Source: Haloarchaeobius amylolyticus
GTDB lineage: Archaea > Halobacteriota > Halobacteria > Halobacteriales > Natrialbaceae
Length of the DNA stretch: 64,000 nucleotides
Direction: 5' to 3'
NCBI RefSeq assembly: GCF_026616195.1
Contig: NZ_JANHDH010000003.1
Location: 682,001 to 746,000, forward strand
Part shown: positions 8,848-16,590 of the stretch, piece by piece
How the letters are laid out: each line of letters starts with the position of its first letter
Numbering within the stretch: the first letter of the stretch is position 1
Translations under genes and position numbers: made by a program
The notes under the pieces: model-generated
What the model saw: only the letters and a program-made list of their open reading frames with translations
The model's database searches: none
Told to the model about the DNA's origin: nothing

Positions 8848-11130
8848 TCAGTCGTCGTCGGCGCCCATCCGGGCCGCGACCACGGCGTCGCGCTGGTCCT
8901 CGGTCGTCACCTCGCGCTCGCCGAAGAGCTTCACGACCACGTCGTAGGCGAACACGAGGGTCCCGACGATGAGGAGCGTGTCCCCGGGCAGGCGCGCCCA
9001 GAACAGCAACTGGACCAGCTCGCCGTTGTAGAACGCCAGGCTCCGGGCCGCGTCGTAGTTCGCGGTGAAGGCGGCCTCCAGCTGGAGGAAGCCGACGGGC
9101 AGCACCGAGACGAACACCATCAGCGCGAGCCCGACGTTCCACGTCCAGAAGGCGACCCTGAGCCGGCTTGCGTCCCAGTCCTTCGTCGCGATTCGGAGCA
9201 TGTAGGTCGCCATCCCGAGCGCGAGGAAGCCGAACGCGCCGAACATGGCGGCGTGGGCGTGCCCGACCGTCAGGTAGGTCCCGTGTTCGTAGTAGTTCAC
9301 GAGCGGGAGGTTGATGAAGAACCCGAGGACGCCGGCGCCCACGAAGTTCCACACCCCGCTGGCGATGATGAACATGAACGGGAGTCGGTACGGGAAGTCC
9401 TCGCCGCTGGCCGAGAGCGCCTGGTACTCGTTGAGCGCCTCGTAGAGGATGAACACCAGCGGGATGAGTTCGAGCGTCGAGAAGACGCTCCCGATGGGCA
9501 CCCAGACGTCGGGCATCCCGATCCACCAGTAGTGGTGCGAGACGCCGATGACGCCGGTGCCCATCACGAGCAGGGCCTCCAGCATGACCGCCTTCTCGGC
9601 AGACTGTTTCTTCAGCAGGTTCATCGAGACGAGGGTGAGGCCGACGATGGCGACGATGAAGAACTCGAAGGCACCCTCGACCCACATGTGGACGACCCAC
9701 CACCGCCAGAACTCCGTGACGGCGATGTTGGTCTGCGGGGTGAACATGAAGCCGGCGACGAACAGCAGGCCGATGGAGCCGCCGGCGTACAGTATCATGT
9801 GCGCGAGGCCGTACTTCGGCTCGCGGTCGAGCAGCGGCCGGAACCCGCGGGCGACGAGGACCGCCCACGCGCCGAAGCCGAGCAGCAGGCCGAACTGCCA
9901 GACCTTCCCGACCTCCAGGTACTCCAGGCCCTCGTTCCCGAGGAGCCACCAGAGGTCGCCCTGGAAGAACTCGTTCGCGCCGAGGTAGATACCCGTCAGG
10001 CCGCCGACGACCACGACCACGAGCGCGCCGAGCAGGCCGTAGACGTATCTGGACTGGTTCTTCGGCTCGTACCCCGTCAGCAGGGGCGCGAGGAACAGCC
10101 CGGCACCGAGCCACAGCGTCGCGATCCACAGCACGCCGAGGTCGATGTGCCAGGTCTTCGCCAGCGCGAACGGCAGCAACTCGATGACGGGGATGCCGAA
10201 GACCGACTCGATGCCGAAGAACGCGTGGCGCTCGACGTAGTAGTGCGCCAGCAGACCGCCGAGGAGGACCTGCCCGACGAACAGTAACGCGGCGACAGGG
10301 ACGAACTTCAGCGCCGCCGACTGGCTGGGCAGCAGGTCGGCCTCGTCGGGGGCTGGCACGTCGATGCCCGCGGTCGAGGGCTCGGGCAGGTCGACCGACT
10401 TGTACAGCCAGACGCCGGCACCCGCCCCCGCGACGAGCAACACCATCGCGATGACGCTCCAGGTCATGGCGGCCGCGCCGGGGTCGTTCCCCGCGGCGGG
10501 CTGGTACGGCCAGTCGTTCGTGTAGGAGTGGTCGCTGGCCGGCCGGTCGGTGTGACTCATCCAGGCCGTCCACATCGCGAAGTCGGCGAACCGGCGCGCC
10601 TCCTCCTCGGAGGCGACCATGCCCTCGGGCACGCCGCGCTCGGCGCTGCCCTCGTGATATCGCTCGACGTAGACCTCACGCACCTGCTGGTGCGCGTACA
10701 CCTCCGCGGCGGAGTAGTGGATGGTCTCGTCGACCGAGCCATCGTCGAGGTCGGTCTTCACCACGTCGCCGATGGCCGCCTGCTCGGCCGACGAGAGGTC
10801 GGCGTACGCCTCGCCGTGGCGCTCGCGGGCGTAGTACTCCCGCATGTACTGCACCTTCAGGTCCAGCGCGTCGGCGGTGTAGTCCACGCCGTAGTACGCG
10901 CCGTTCCCGAGGATCGACCCGTGATTCATCATCCCGTCCGACTGGAACACCGTCTTCCCGGTGCGGACCTGTTCGTCCGTCACGACCTGCTCGCCGTCCG
11001 GACCGACGACCTCCTTCGGGATGGGCGGCGCCTTCTCGGTGGAGTACCACGCGCCCACGCCCATCACGGCGAGGTTCACCACGAAGACGATGACCAGCAA
11101 CTTCGCGAGCGTCTGTCGTCGTACCTTCAT
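8848..11130 (-). CDS. norB: Nitric oxide reductase, quinol-type (qNor)
   Basis: A 760-residue integral membrane enzyme that reduces NO to N2O using quinol. The N-terminal extension (about 35-240) has the cytochrome-c-like fold of qNors without a CxxCH haem site and includes a conserved block TGKTVFQSDGMMNHGSILGN. The C-terminal catalytic part has about 12 membrane helices and the NorB signature residues: the FeB-type motif HMWVEGAFEFF (His plus Glu), the His pair in GVSHHYWWIG, and the haem ligands in TVGHAHAAMFGAFGF. The Glu in place of the oxidase Tyr marks it as a NO reductase and not an oxygen reductase. A NarO-type palindrome lies upstream. Together with nar it supports nitrate/NO respiration, although nirK and nosZ are not in this window. 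Confidence 0.95.
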   Translation of the reverse strand: MKVRRQTLAKLLVIVFVVNLAVMGVGAWYSTEKAPPIPKEVVGPDGEQVVTDEQVRTGKTVFQSDGMMNHGSILGNGAYYGVDYTADALDLKVQYMREYYARERHGEAYADLSSAEQAAIGDVVKTDLDDGSVDETIHYSAAEVYAHQQVREVYVERYHEGSAERGVPEGMVASEEEARRFADFAMWTAWMSHTDRPASDHSYTNDWPYQPAAGNDPGAAAMTWSVIAMVLLVAGAGAGVWLYKSVDLPEPSTAGIDVPAPDEADLLPSQSAALKFVPVAALLFVGQVLLGGLLAHYYVERHAFFGIESVFGIPVIELLPFALAKTWHIDLGVLWIATLWLGAGLFLAPLLTGYEPKNQSRYVYGLLGALVVVVVGGLTGIYLGANEFFQGDLWWLLGNEGLEYLEVGKVWQFGLLLGFGAWAVLVARGFRPLLDREPKYGLAHMILYAGGSIGLLFVAGFMFTPQTNIAVTEFWRWWVVHMWVEGAFEFFIVAIVGLTLVSMNLLKKQSAEKAVMLEALLVMGTGVIGVSHHYWWIGMPDVWVPIGSVFSTLELIPLVFILYEALNEYQALSASGEDFPYRLPFMFIIASGVWNFVGAGVLGFFINLPLVNYYEHGTYLTVGHAHAAMFGAFGFLALGMATYMLRIATKDWDASRLRVAFWTWNVGLALMVFVSVLPVGFLQLEAAFTANYDAARSLAFYNGELVQLLFWARLPGDTLLIVGTLVFAYDVVVKLFGEREVTTEDQRDAVVAARMGADDD

Positions 11131-11198
11131 CTCGGTCGATGGTTCGACCGGGGCCCATAATGCGGTGCAGGCCAGGTATCGTGGCCTGAGAAGGAGAC

Positions 11199-11210
11199 CG
11201 AACGTGTTCG
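11199..11210. promoter_or_regulatory. NarO-type palindrome upstream of norB
   Basis: The sequence is CGAACGTGTTCG, a near-perfect 12-bp inverted repeat centred 74.5 bp before the norB ATG. If the activator-to-start geometry of the neighbouring genes holds, transcription would begin about 28 bases before the ATG. A weak GATACC element sits between the site and the start. The site lies in the short gap between norB and the preceding regulator gene. Confidence 0.7.
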
Positions 11211-11236
11211 CCCGCCGGTCGACGTCCGTCTCCTGC

Positions 11237-11890
11237 TCAGTCCCCTGACGTGCGCTGGGACTCCGGCAGCTCCTCGACGAACTCCTTGATGATGGTCTCC
11301 TCGGCGCGATGCAGGGTCTCGCTACAGGTCGACTTCGCGAGGTCCATCGCCTCCGCGAGGTCGGTCAGGGTACACTCCCGCGGCGTGTCGTAGTACCCGC
11401 GCTCGACCGCCTCGACGATGAGGGTCCGCTGGCGCGGCGTGAGCGCCGGGTCCGGTTCGACCTCCTGGCGCAACTCCTCGACCTCGTAGGGGATGCCGAA
11501 CTCCTCCAGTTTGTCGGCCAGCTCGGAGAGGTGTGACTGCGGGGCGTTGATCTCCCACTTCGCCTGCCCGTCCTGGATGTCGAACGGCATCTCCAGCGGG
11601 ATGCCGGAGCTCTTGATGGGCTGGAGCAGGAGCGGGGTCGTCGTCTCGAACTGTATCACGGCCGTCTCGCCGTGGTGCTGGAGGAGGTCCAGGTCGATGA
11701 CCATGTCCGCGGTCCGGATGTCGCCGACGAGGTCCGGGAGCTGGCTGCTGGTGACCTCCGCGAGAGCGACCCCGTGGTCGCCCTTCGGGAGCGCGGCGAG
11801 GATGCGAAGACGGGCGTCTGGATACGCCCGGGACACCCGGCCGACCCACACGTGTTCCGGTACGGTGATGGTGAGAGTTGCGCGTGCCAT
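11237..11890 (-). CDS. Bat-type HTH-10 transcriptional regulator
   Basis: A 217-residue regulator. The N-terminal ~150 residues form the alpha/beta Bat-type sensory domain (starts MARATLTITVPEHVW), and residues about 155-210 form the HTH-10 domain with LTPRQRTLIVEAVERGYYDTP and LTDLAEAMDLAKSTCSETLHR. No N-terminal cysteine cluster is present, so unlike the NarO-like protein at 30.3 kb it should not sense oxygen through Fe-S or thiols. It lies upstream of norB on the same strand. Its promoter carries two or three copies of the shared palindrome. I chose the ATG ten bases downstream of one palindrome, because longer in-frame starts run through these sites. Confidence 0.85.
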   Translation of the reverse strand: MARATLTITVPEHVWVGRVSRAYPDARLRILAALPKGDHGVALAEVTSSQLPDLVGDIRTADMVIDLDLLQHHGETAVIQFETTTPLLLQPIKSSGIPLEMPFDIQDGQAKWEINAPQSHLSELADKLEEFGIPYEVEELRQEVEPDPALTPRQRTLIVEAVERGYYDTPRECTLTDLAEAMDLAKSTCSETLHRAEETIIKEFVEELPESQRTSGD

Positions 11891-11900
11891 CGTTCTCACC

Positions 11901-11912
11901 CGAACGTATTCG
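11901..11912. promoter_or_regulatory. NarO-type palindrome, copy overlapping a promoter core
   Basis: CGAACGTATTCG, ten bases upstream of the HTH-10 regulator ATG. At this distance it would cover the start site of that gene and not activate it, so it may act as a repressing or autoregulatory site. Confidence 0.6.
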
Positions 11913-11935
11913 GGCCGGGCAGGAAACAGTGGCGA

Positions 11936-11947
11936 CGAACATGTTCG
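11936..11947. promoter_or_regulatory. NarO-type palindrome, perfect copy
   Basis: CGAACATGTTCG, a perfect 12-bp palindrome centred 51.5 bp before the leftward HTH-10 regulator start. It lies in the divergent region shared with a DUF2249 gene. Confidence 0.7.
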
Positions 11948-11967
11948 GCTCCACGACGAAACCGGGA

Positions 11968-11979
11968 CGAACACGTTCG
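11968..11979. promoter_or_regulatory. NarO-type palindrome before DUF2249 gene
   Basis: CGAACACGTTCG, centred exactly 44.5 bp before the ATG of the rightward DUF2249 gene. A further degenerate half-like copy (GAACCGTTTCG) follows closely. Confidence 0.7.
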
Positions 11980-12017
11980 GGAGAACCGTTTCGGGGTCCC
12001 GCGGGCACCGTCTATCC

Positions 12018-12251
12018 ATGGCAGGAACGACGATCGACGTCCGCGAGTACGCCCCGAAGGACCGCCACGAGAAGATCTTCGACGCCTTCGACGACCTGGA
12101 TTCGGGCGAGGCACTGACACTGGTCAACGACCACGACCCGCAGCCTCTGTACTACCAGTTGCAGGCCGAGCGCGACGACTTCGACGCCGACGGCTACGAA
12201 CTCGACCAGGTGGCAGAGGACGAGTTCATCGCGACGCTACCGAAGCAGTAG
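12018..12251 (+). CDS. Small DUF2249 protein
   Basis: A 77-residue protein with the DUF2249 pattern: VDVRE/IDVREYAPKDRHEKIF at the start, then LDSGEALTLVNDHDPQPLYY, and a hydrophobic end. DUF2249 domains are TusA-like in fold and recur beside NO reductases and hemerythrin-like proteins. The biochemical role is not established as far as I know. A palindrome lies at fixed distance upstream and the ATG is likely leaderless. A second DUF2249 gene follows in convergent orientation after about 250 bases that hold nothing recognisable. Confidence 0.85.
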   Translation: MAGTTIDVREYAPKDRHEKIFDAFDDLDSGEALTLVNDHDPQPLYYQLQAERDDFDADGYELDQVAEDEFIATLPKQ

Positions 12252-12497
12252 ACCAGCTGCCAACCCGGCGCAGCCCCCGACGTTTCTTCTGGCCGACCCC
12301 GACGACGGAGCGCCCAGTGGTCGCTGTCGGGGCGGCGTGGTCGGCGCGGTTCGAAGTGGGATGACGTGGGGTGTGAGAAGCGGGCAGTCGCGCGCGGTGA
12401 GGATGTGGGTGAGGAGTGGTGAGGAGAACCGATGGGTCCCATCGCCTCCTCGGCACGGAATCGTGGTCGTGGTGGTGTCGTGCGCCTGTCTCAGATA

Positions 12498-12776
12498 TCA
12501 CCCCCGCCAGATGAGCGTCACGATGCGCCCCGCGACCTCCTCGGTCTCGTACTGGAACCCCTGCTCGTTGAGCTTGGGGTAGAGGTGCTTGGGCGCCCGG
12601 TCGTTGAACTGGACGAGCACCCGGCCGTCGAGGTCGGCGAGACGTTCCATCGTCTTCGTGAGCGGCTGTGGCGGCGGCAGGTCCGCGACGTCCAACCGAT
12701 CGATCTCCGCGTCGGTCGGCGCCTTGCTTCGCTCGATGAACTCGGGCAACGTCGGTGGGTCTGTCTTCGCCGCCAT
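12498..12776 (-). CDS. Small DUF2249-related protein
   Basis: 92 residues. The C-terminal 60 (VADLPPPQPLTKTMERLADL, then VLVQFNDRAPKHLYPKLNEQ) follow the DUF2249 pattern, with an N-terminal extension of about 30 residues. It diverges from the CGCGG peptide gene, and each has its own palindrome in the 114-base gap. The chosen ATG lies 44.5 bp from the palindrome centre, the same as for three other genes, which supports this start. Confidence 0.8.
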   Translation of the reverse strand: MAAKTDPPTLPEFIERSKAPTDAEIDRLDVADLPPPQPLTKTMERLADLDGRVLVQFNDRAPKHLYPKLNEQGFQYETEEVAGRIVTLIWRG

Positions 12777-12814
12777 ACCTGTCGATACCGGGCGTTCCCA
12801 CAGGTCGTTTGCCC

Positions 12815-12826
12815 CGAAGATGTTCG
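12815..12826. promoter_or_regulatory. NarO-type palindrome, one mismatch
   Basis: CGAAGATGTTCG, one base off the perfect palindrome, centred 44.5 bp before the leftward DUF2249 ATG. No TATA-like element is visible between it and the start. Confidence 0.65.
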
Positions 12827-12840
12827 CAGTCACTGCCGGG

Positions 12841-12852
12841 CGAACATGTTCG
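12841..12852. promoter_or_regulatory. NarO-type palindrome before CGCGG gene
   Basis: CGAACATGTTCG, perfect, centred 44.5 bp before the ATG of the CGCGG peptide gene. It forms a pair with the site 15 bases to the left. Confidence 0.75.
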
Positions 12853-12890
12853 CGATGAGGGTTTCGGACCGGGGGGACCGAGTTCCGTGT

Positions 12891-13196
12891 ATGTCCCAGC
12901 ATTCGCACGACGGTGTGGATCCGGTGACCGACCGGATGCACGACAGCTCGTGGTCGGCGAACCTCGAGAAACCGGTCCACGCCGAGGACCGCGACCGCCT
13001 GGTGTCCCACGCGGTCGAGGCGGTCGAACACACGGCCGCCGGGGCCCACGTGAACCTCGTCACTCACGGCGACCACGGCCACCCGAAGACCTACCTCTAC
13101 GAGGTACTGGCCGACCACTTCGGCGACGAGGTCCGGTTCGAGTACGTCGAACAGTGCGGCTGTGGCGGGCACGTGACCCGCGTCCACGTCGAGTGA
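12891..13196 (+). CDS. CGCGG-family putative radical-SAM-modified peptide
   Basis: A 101-residue His-rich and acidic protein ending in EQCGCGGHVTRVHVE. The Cys-Gly-Cys-Gly-Gly-His end matches what I remember as the haloarchaeal 'CGCGG family rSAM-modified RiPP' group. That name comes from gene neighbourhood and not from an isolated product. No leader/core cleavage site is evident. Several His residues (SQHSHDG at the start, THGDHGHPK in the middle) could bind metal. The radical SAM gene starts two bases after its stop, so the two are surely cotranscribed. Alternative reading: a small metal-binding or DUF2249-associated protein that is not a peptide substrate at all. Confidence 0.65.
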   Translation: MSQHSHDGVDPVTDRMHDSSWSANLEKPVHAEDRDRLVSHAVEAVEHTAAGAHVNLVTHGDHGHPKTYLYEVLADHFGDEVRFEYVEQCGCGGHVTRVHVE

Positions 13197-13198
13197 CC

Positions 13199-14320
13199 AT
13201 GCACCCGGGCGCAATCGACACCGACGAGCGACCGTTCGTGCTCGTGTGGGAGGTCACGCAGGCGTGCGAACTCGCCTGCGAGCACTGCCGCGCCGACGCG
13301 AAGCCGCAGCGACACCCTGACGAGTTGACCACCGCCGAGGGGAAGACGCTCCTCGACGACGCGAGTCGGTTCGGCGACGGCCAGCTGGTCGTCCTCTCCG
13401 GCGGCGACCCACTGGCCCGCGACGACCTCGTCGACCTCGTGCGGTACGGGAGCGAGCAGGGACTCCGGATGACCCTGACCCCCAGCGGGACCTCCTCGCT
13501 CACGCCCGAGAAGATACAGGCTCTCGCCGACGCCGGCCTGAAGCGCATGGCACTGAGCATCGACGGTGGCTCTGCCGCGGCCCACGACGCCTTCCGCGGC
13601 GAGCAGGGGAGCTTCGCGGAGACGGTCGAGGCGGCGAGAGCCGCCCGCGAGGCGGGCCTCCCCCTCCAGGTGAACACGACGGTCTGTGCCGACACGGTCG
13701 ACGAACTGCCGGCCATCCGGGACCTCGTGGCCGACCTCGGGGCGGTCCTCTGGTCCGTCTTCTTCCTCGTCCCGGTCGGCCGCGGCGCGCTCCTGGACCC
13801 GGTTTCGCCCGACCGTGCGGAGGCCGTGATGCGCTGGCTCCACGAGGTGAGCGAGACGGCCGACTTCGGCGTCAAGACCACCGAGGCGCCGCACTACCGG
13901 CGCGTCGCCATCCAGCAGTCCGCGGGCGAGGACGACGGGACCGCCCGCCCCAGCGCCGACGCCATCGGTCGCCGGGCGGGTATCAAGGCCGGTGACGGCT
14001 TCGCCTTCGTCAGCCACGTCGGCGAGGTCTACCCCTCGGGCTTCCTCCCGCAGAGCGCCGGCAACGTCCGCGAGGACGACCTCGTGGACGTCTACCGGAA
14101 CGCGGACCTCTTCCGCCGACTGCGCGACCCCGACGAACTCGGCGGCAAGTGCGGGGCCTGCCCCTTCCGCGGCGTCTGTGGCGGGAGCCGGTCCCGGGCC
14201 GCCGCGGTCACCGGCGACCCCCTCGCGGCCGACCCGCTCTGTTCCTACGTCCCGGAGGAGTACGACGGACCACTGCCGGACCGGCACCCGGACGCGGAGG
14301 CCGCACACCCTGCCGACTGA
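13199..14320 (+). CDS. Radical SAM/SPASM protein (TIGR04053-like)
   Basis: A 373-residue radical SAM enzyme. The cluster-binding CxxxCxxC is CELACEHC at about residues 24-31, followed by the SAM-binding VVLSGGDPL. The C-terminal SPASM-type region holds KCGACPFRGVCGG and a final C in PLCSY, consistent with auxiliary Fe-S ligation. The overall pattern (WEVTQACELACEHCRADA) resembles the family I remember as TIGR04053, related to the haem-d1/NirJ and peptide-maturase radical SAM enzymes. It is tightly coupled to the CGCGG gene, which may be its substrate. Another possibility is tetrapyrrole modification, which would also fit denitrification. Confidence 0.8.
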   Translation: MHPGAIDTDERPFVLVWEVTQACELACEHCRADAKPQRHPDELTTAEGKTLLDDASRFGDGQLVVLSGGDPLARDDLVDLVRYGSEQGLRMTLTPSGTSSLTPEKIQALADAGLKRMALSIDGGSAAAHDAFRGEQGSFAETVEAARAAREAGLPLQVNTTVCADTVDELPAIRDLVADLGAVLWSVFFLVPVGRGALLDPVSPDRAEAVMRWLHEVSETADFGVKTTEAPHYRRVAIQQSAGEDDGTARPSADAIGRRAGIKAGDGFAFVSHVGEVYPSGFLPQSAGNVREDDLVDVYRNADLFRRLRDPDELGGKCGACPFRGVCGGSRSRAAAVTGDPLAADPLCSYVPEEYDGPLPDRHPDAEAAHPAD

Positions 14321-14358
14321 CGCGGCTGCCGGTCGGCGCTCGCCACACCGCCACGAGG

Positions 14359-14370
14359 CGAACATGTTCG
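14359..14370. promoter_or_regulatory. NarO-type palindrome, perfect copy
   Basis: CGAACATGTTCG, centred 47.5 bp before the ATG of the following unknown gene, in a 91-base gap after the radical SAM gene. Confidence 0.7.
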
Positions 14371-14411
14371 CCCCGACTGATTCCTGTCTGGCGTGTGTAC
14401 CTCCATCCGAG

Positions 14412-14987
14412 ATGAACTTCCCCTCGCCCTTCTCCACCGACGACGCGGCCGAGGAGCCGTTCGACCCGCCGGAGTCGTTCGTCCCCGAGAACCTGCCCGA
14501 ACCGGGACCGTTCCTGCGAGAGCACCACGTCCTGACCGGTGAGGACCACGTCGCGTTCCACACCCTGACCCGCGAGAGCTTCGAGGAACGGGGCGTGTAC
14601 GACGTGACCTTCGGCTACAACCTCACCAGGCTCAACCGCGACACCCGCCACCCCGACGCCGGGTTCCGGTACGCCGAGGACGCCGACGAGCCGGGCGTCC
14701 TCCGCGCCGAGTTCACCCCGACGACCGAGTTCTGCCCGCAGGGGAAGACCCTCGTGACGGCGGCCTTCCGCGCCTGGAACGGCCTCCCGGACCGTCACGA
14801 CTACGACCTCGTCCGGGTCCGCATCGCGCCCTCACACCAGGCGAGTACGGCCACGAACGAGGTGCTCGCGGGACTCGAAGACGCCTACCGCGAGACCGGC
14901 GAGATACCCGACCCGGACGAACTCGACGCCGCGGTCGACGGGCTCGATTCCGGCGCCGGCGGCCCCGGCCCGACGGCCCCGTACTGA
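14412..14987 (+). CDS. Haloarchaeal protein of unknown function, denitrification-linked
   Basis: 191 residues, soluble and acidic. The middle carries a conserved-looking segment TEFCPQGKTLVTAAFRAWNG (about residues 105-125) with a single Cys, preceded by the block YDVTFGYNLTRLNRDTRHPD. I do not recognise a named family with certainty. The C-terminus is Pro/Gly-rich. It has its own palindrome upstream and is followed after five bases by a polytopic membrane protein, so the two form an operon that is probably induced with nitrate/NO respiration. Confidence 0.7.
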   Translation: MNFPSPFSTDDAAEEPFDPPESFVPENLPEPGPFLREHHVLTGEDHVAFHTLTRESFEERGVYDVTFGYNLTRLNRDTRHPDAGFRYAEDADEPGVLRAEFTPTTEFCPQGKTLVTAAFRAWNGLPDRHDYDLVRVRIAPSHQASTATNEVLAGLEDAYRETGEIPDPDELDAAVDGLDSGAGGPGPTAPY

Positions 14988-14992
14988 CGCCC

Positions 14993-16180
14993 ATGACGGC
15001 CGCGACCGTCTCCCGCTGGGCTCGCCGGTTCGTCTTCGCCGGCGCGGTGTTCCTGCTCGCCTGGGCGCTCGCCGCGCTCGCCGGCGTCCCGAGACGCGTC
15101 GAGGTCGCGCTCCTCCTGTTCGGCTTCGTCTTCCACACCGTCTTCGGCAAGGGCTACTCGCTCGTCCCGGCCTACTTCGACCGCGAACTCGCCCTGTCAC
15201 GGGCACCGATGGTCCAGTTCCCCCTGACCGTGCTCGGAACGGTCCTGCTCGCGGTCGCTGGCGAGACGGGGACGCCCGCGTGGACTGGACAGGCCGGCGC
15301 AGTCCTCTGGTTCCTCGGCGTCCTCGTCTTCGTGGGAGCGCTCCTCTGGACGATCCGCGGCGACCTCTCGGGCGCGGCGACCGGGACCGGCGACGTGAAC
15401 GCCCACCGGCGCGCCCTCGACCGGGTCGCCAACGCGTTCGTCCCGGTCGCGCTCGCGTACCTCCTGCTCGGCTCCTACGGGCTCCTCGCGGGTCAGACCG
15501 GGCTCCCGGTCCTGTTCGACGGGTCTCCCGCCCGAGCGACCCACCTGCTCGCCGCCGGCACCGGCGCGATGTTCGTGTTCGCGGTCGGGTTCCGGCTGCT
15601 ACCGCGTTTCTTCGTCGCGAAGCCACCCACCGCCGCGCCCCTGCTGGTCCTCCCGCCGGCGGTCGGTGGCCCGGCGCTCATCGCGACCTACCTCCCGGCC
15701 GGGCCGTGGTTCCAGCTCGGCGCACTCCTCGAATCGACCGCCATCGTCGCCTTCGCCATCGTCCTCGTCGTCCTCTACCGGCAGTCGGAGCGCCGACGCG
15801 TCGGGTTCCTCGGCGTCCTCGCGGGGGCCGCCTGTGGCTGCCTCGGCGTGGGCCTCGGGCTGCAGTTCGCCTACGGCGGGCTCGACCCCGGCCTCGGGCT
15901 CGCCCACGCCCGGCTGAACCTCGCGGGCTTCCTCGGCCTGACCATCGTCGGCGTCAGCTACCAGTTCTACCCGCCCGCGGTCGGGTCCTTCCCGGGTGCC
16001 GGCGACCGGACCGCCCTCGCCGTCATCGCCAGCCTGCTGGTCGGGCTCGTCTTCGGGGCTGCCGGGCTCTCGTTCGATATCTCGCGCCTGGCAACCCTCG
16101 GGGAACTCCTCGCCCTCGTCGGGGCGGGACTCCACGCGTGGCTCCTCGGTGGCCTCTTCCGGCAACGAGCGAACCGGTGA
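14993..16180 (+). CDS. Polytopic membrane protein, heme-copper-oxidase-I-like
   Basis: A 395-residue protein with about 11-12 membrane helices. It has isolated intramembrane His in FVFHTVFGKG, in ARATHLLAAGTGAMF and in LAHARLNLAGFLGLTIVGVS, spaced like the haem-binding helices of heme-copper oxidase subunit I or the NnrS haem-copper protein. The adjacent His pair expected for CuB is not visible, so oxygen or NO reductase activity is unlikely. It is cotranscribed with the unknown gene before it and belongs to the nitrate/NO island. A role in NO handling, haem or copper is inference. Confidence 0.7.
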   Translation: MTAATVSRWARRFVFAGAVFLLAWALAALAGVPRRVEVALLLFGFVFHTVFGKGYSLVPAYFDRELALSRAPMVQFPLTVLGTVLLAVAGETGTPAWTGQAGAVLWFLGVLVFVGALLWTIRGDLSGAATGTGDVNAHRRALDRVANAFVPVALAYLLLGSYGLLAGQTGLPVLFDGSPARATHLLAAGTGAMFVFAVGFRLLPRFFVAKPPTAAPLLVLPPAVGGPALIATYLPAGPWFQLGALLESTAIVAFAIVLVVLYRQSERRRVGFLGVLAGAACGCLGVGLGLQFAYGGLDPGLGLAHARLNLAGFLGLTIVGVSYQFYPPAVGSFPGAGDRTALAVIASLLVGLVFGAAGLSFDISRLATLGELLALVGAGLHAWLLGGLFRQRANR

Positions 16181-16207
16181 GCGGGCTGGCGCCCGGTCTG
16201 GCCCGGC

Positions 16208-16516
16208 TCAGTCCGCCGCGAAGAACAGCAGGGCGACCGTGTCCGAGAGCGCGCGCGGCTGGATGTCGCGCTCCCCGTCGAACCGGATCAGTTCCCCGGC
16301 GCCCAGGTGGTTCGGCTCGCCGTCGAGCCGGAGGTCGAGTTCGCCCGAGAGGACGTGCAGGACGATGGTCTCCTCGGGATGGCTGTGCTCGGGCATCTCC
16401 TCCCCGGCCTCGAGCGCGAGTCGGACGACGCGCGGCCCGGGCGCACCGAACACCTCGGCGTGGGGCGTCTCTTCGAACTCGTCGAGGTCGGCGATGTCTG
16501 TCATGTCGTTCGTCAT
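16208..16516 (-). CDS. Small cupin protein
   Basis: A 102-residue single-domain cupin. Motif 1 is visible as PEHSHPEETIVLHVLSGEL (H-x-H, Glu, Gly) and motif 2 as a degenerate GAGELIRFDGERDIQPRAL that lacks the usual second His. Such proteins bind a metal or small ligand. It lies convergently between two heme-copper-oxidase-like membrane genes of the NO island. The start may instead be the second Met four codons in (MTDIADL). Confidence 0.75.
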   Translation of the reverse strand: MTNDMTDIADLDEFEETPHAEVFGAPGPRVVRLALEAGEEMPEHSHPEETIVLHVLSGELDLRLDGEPNHLGAGELIRFDGERDIQPRALSDTVALLFFAAD

Positions 16517-16590
16517 GTTGGGTCAGTCGGAACTACAGTCTCGTGCATTCTATCTCAGGTCAGTTTATGTTCGATTCACGTTCTCGGCGG

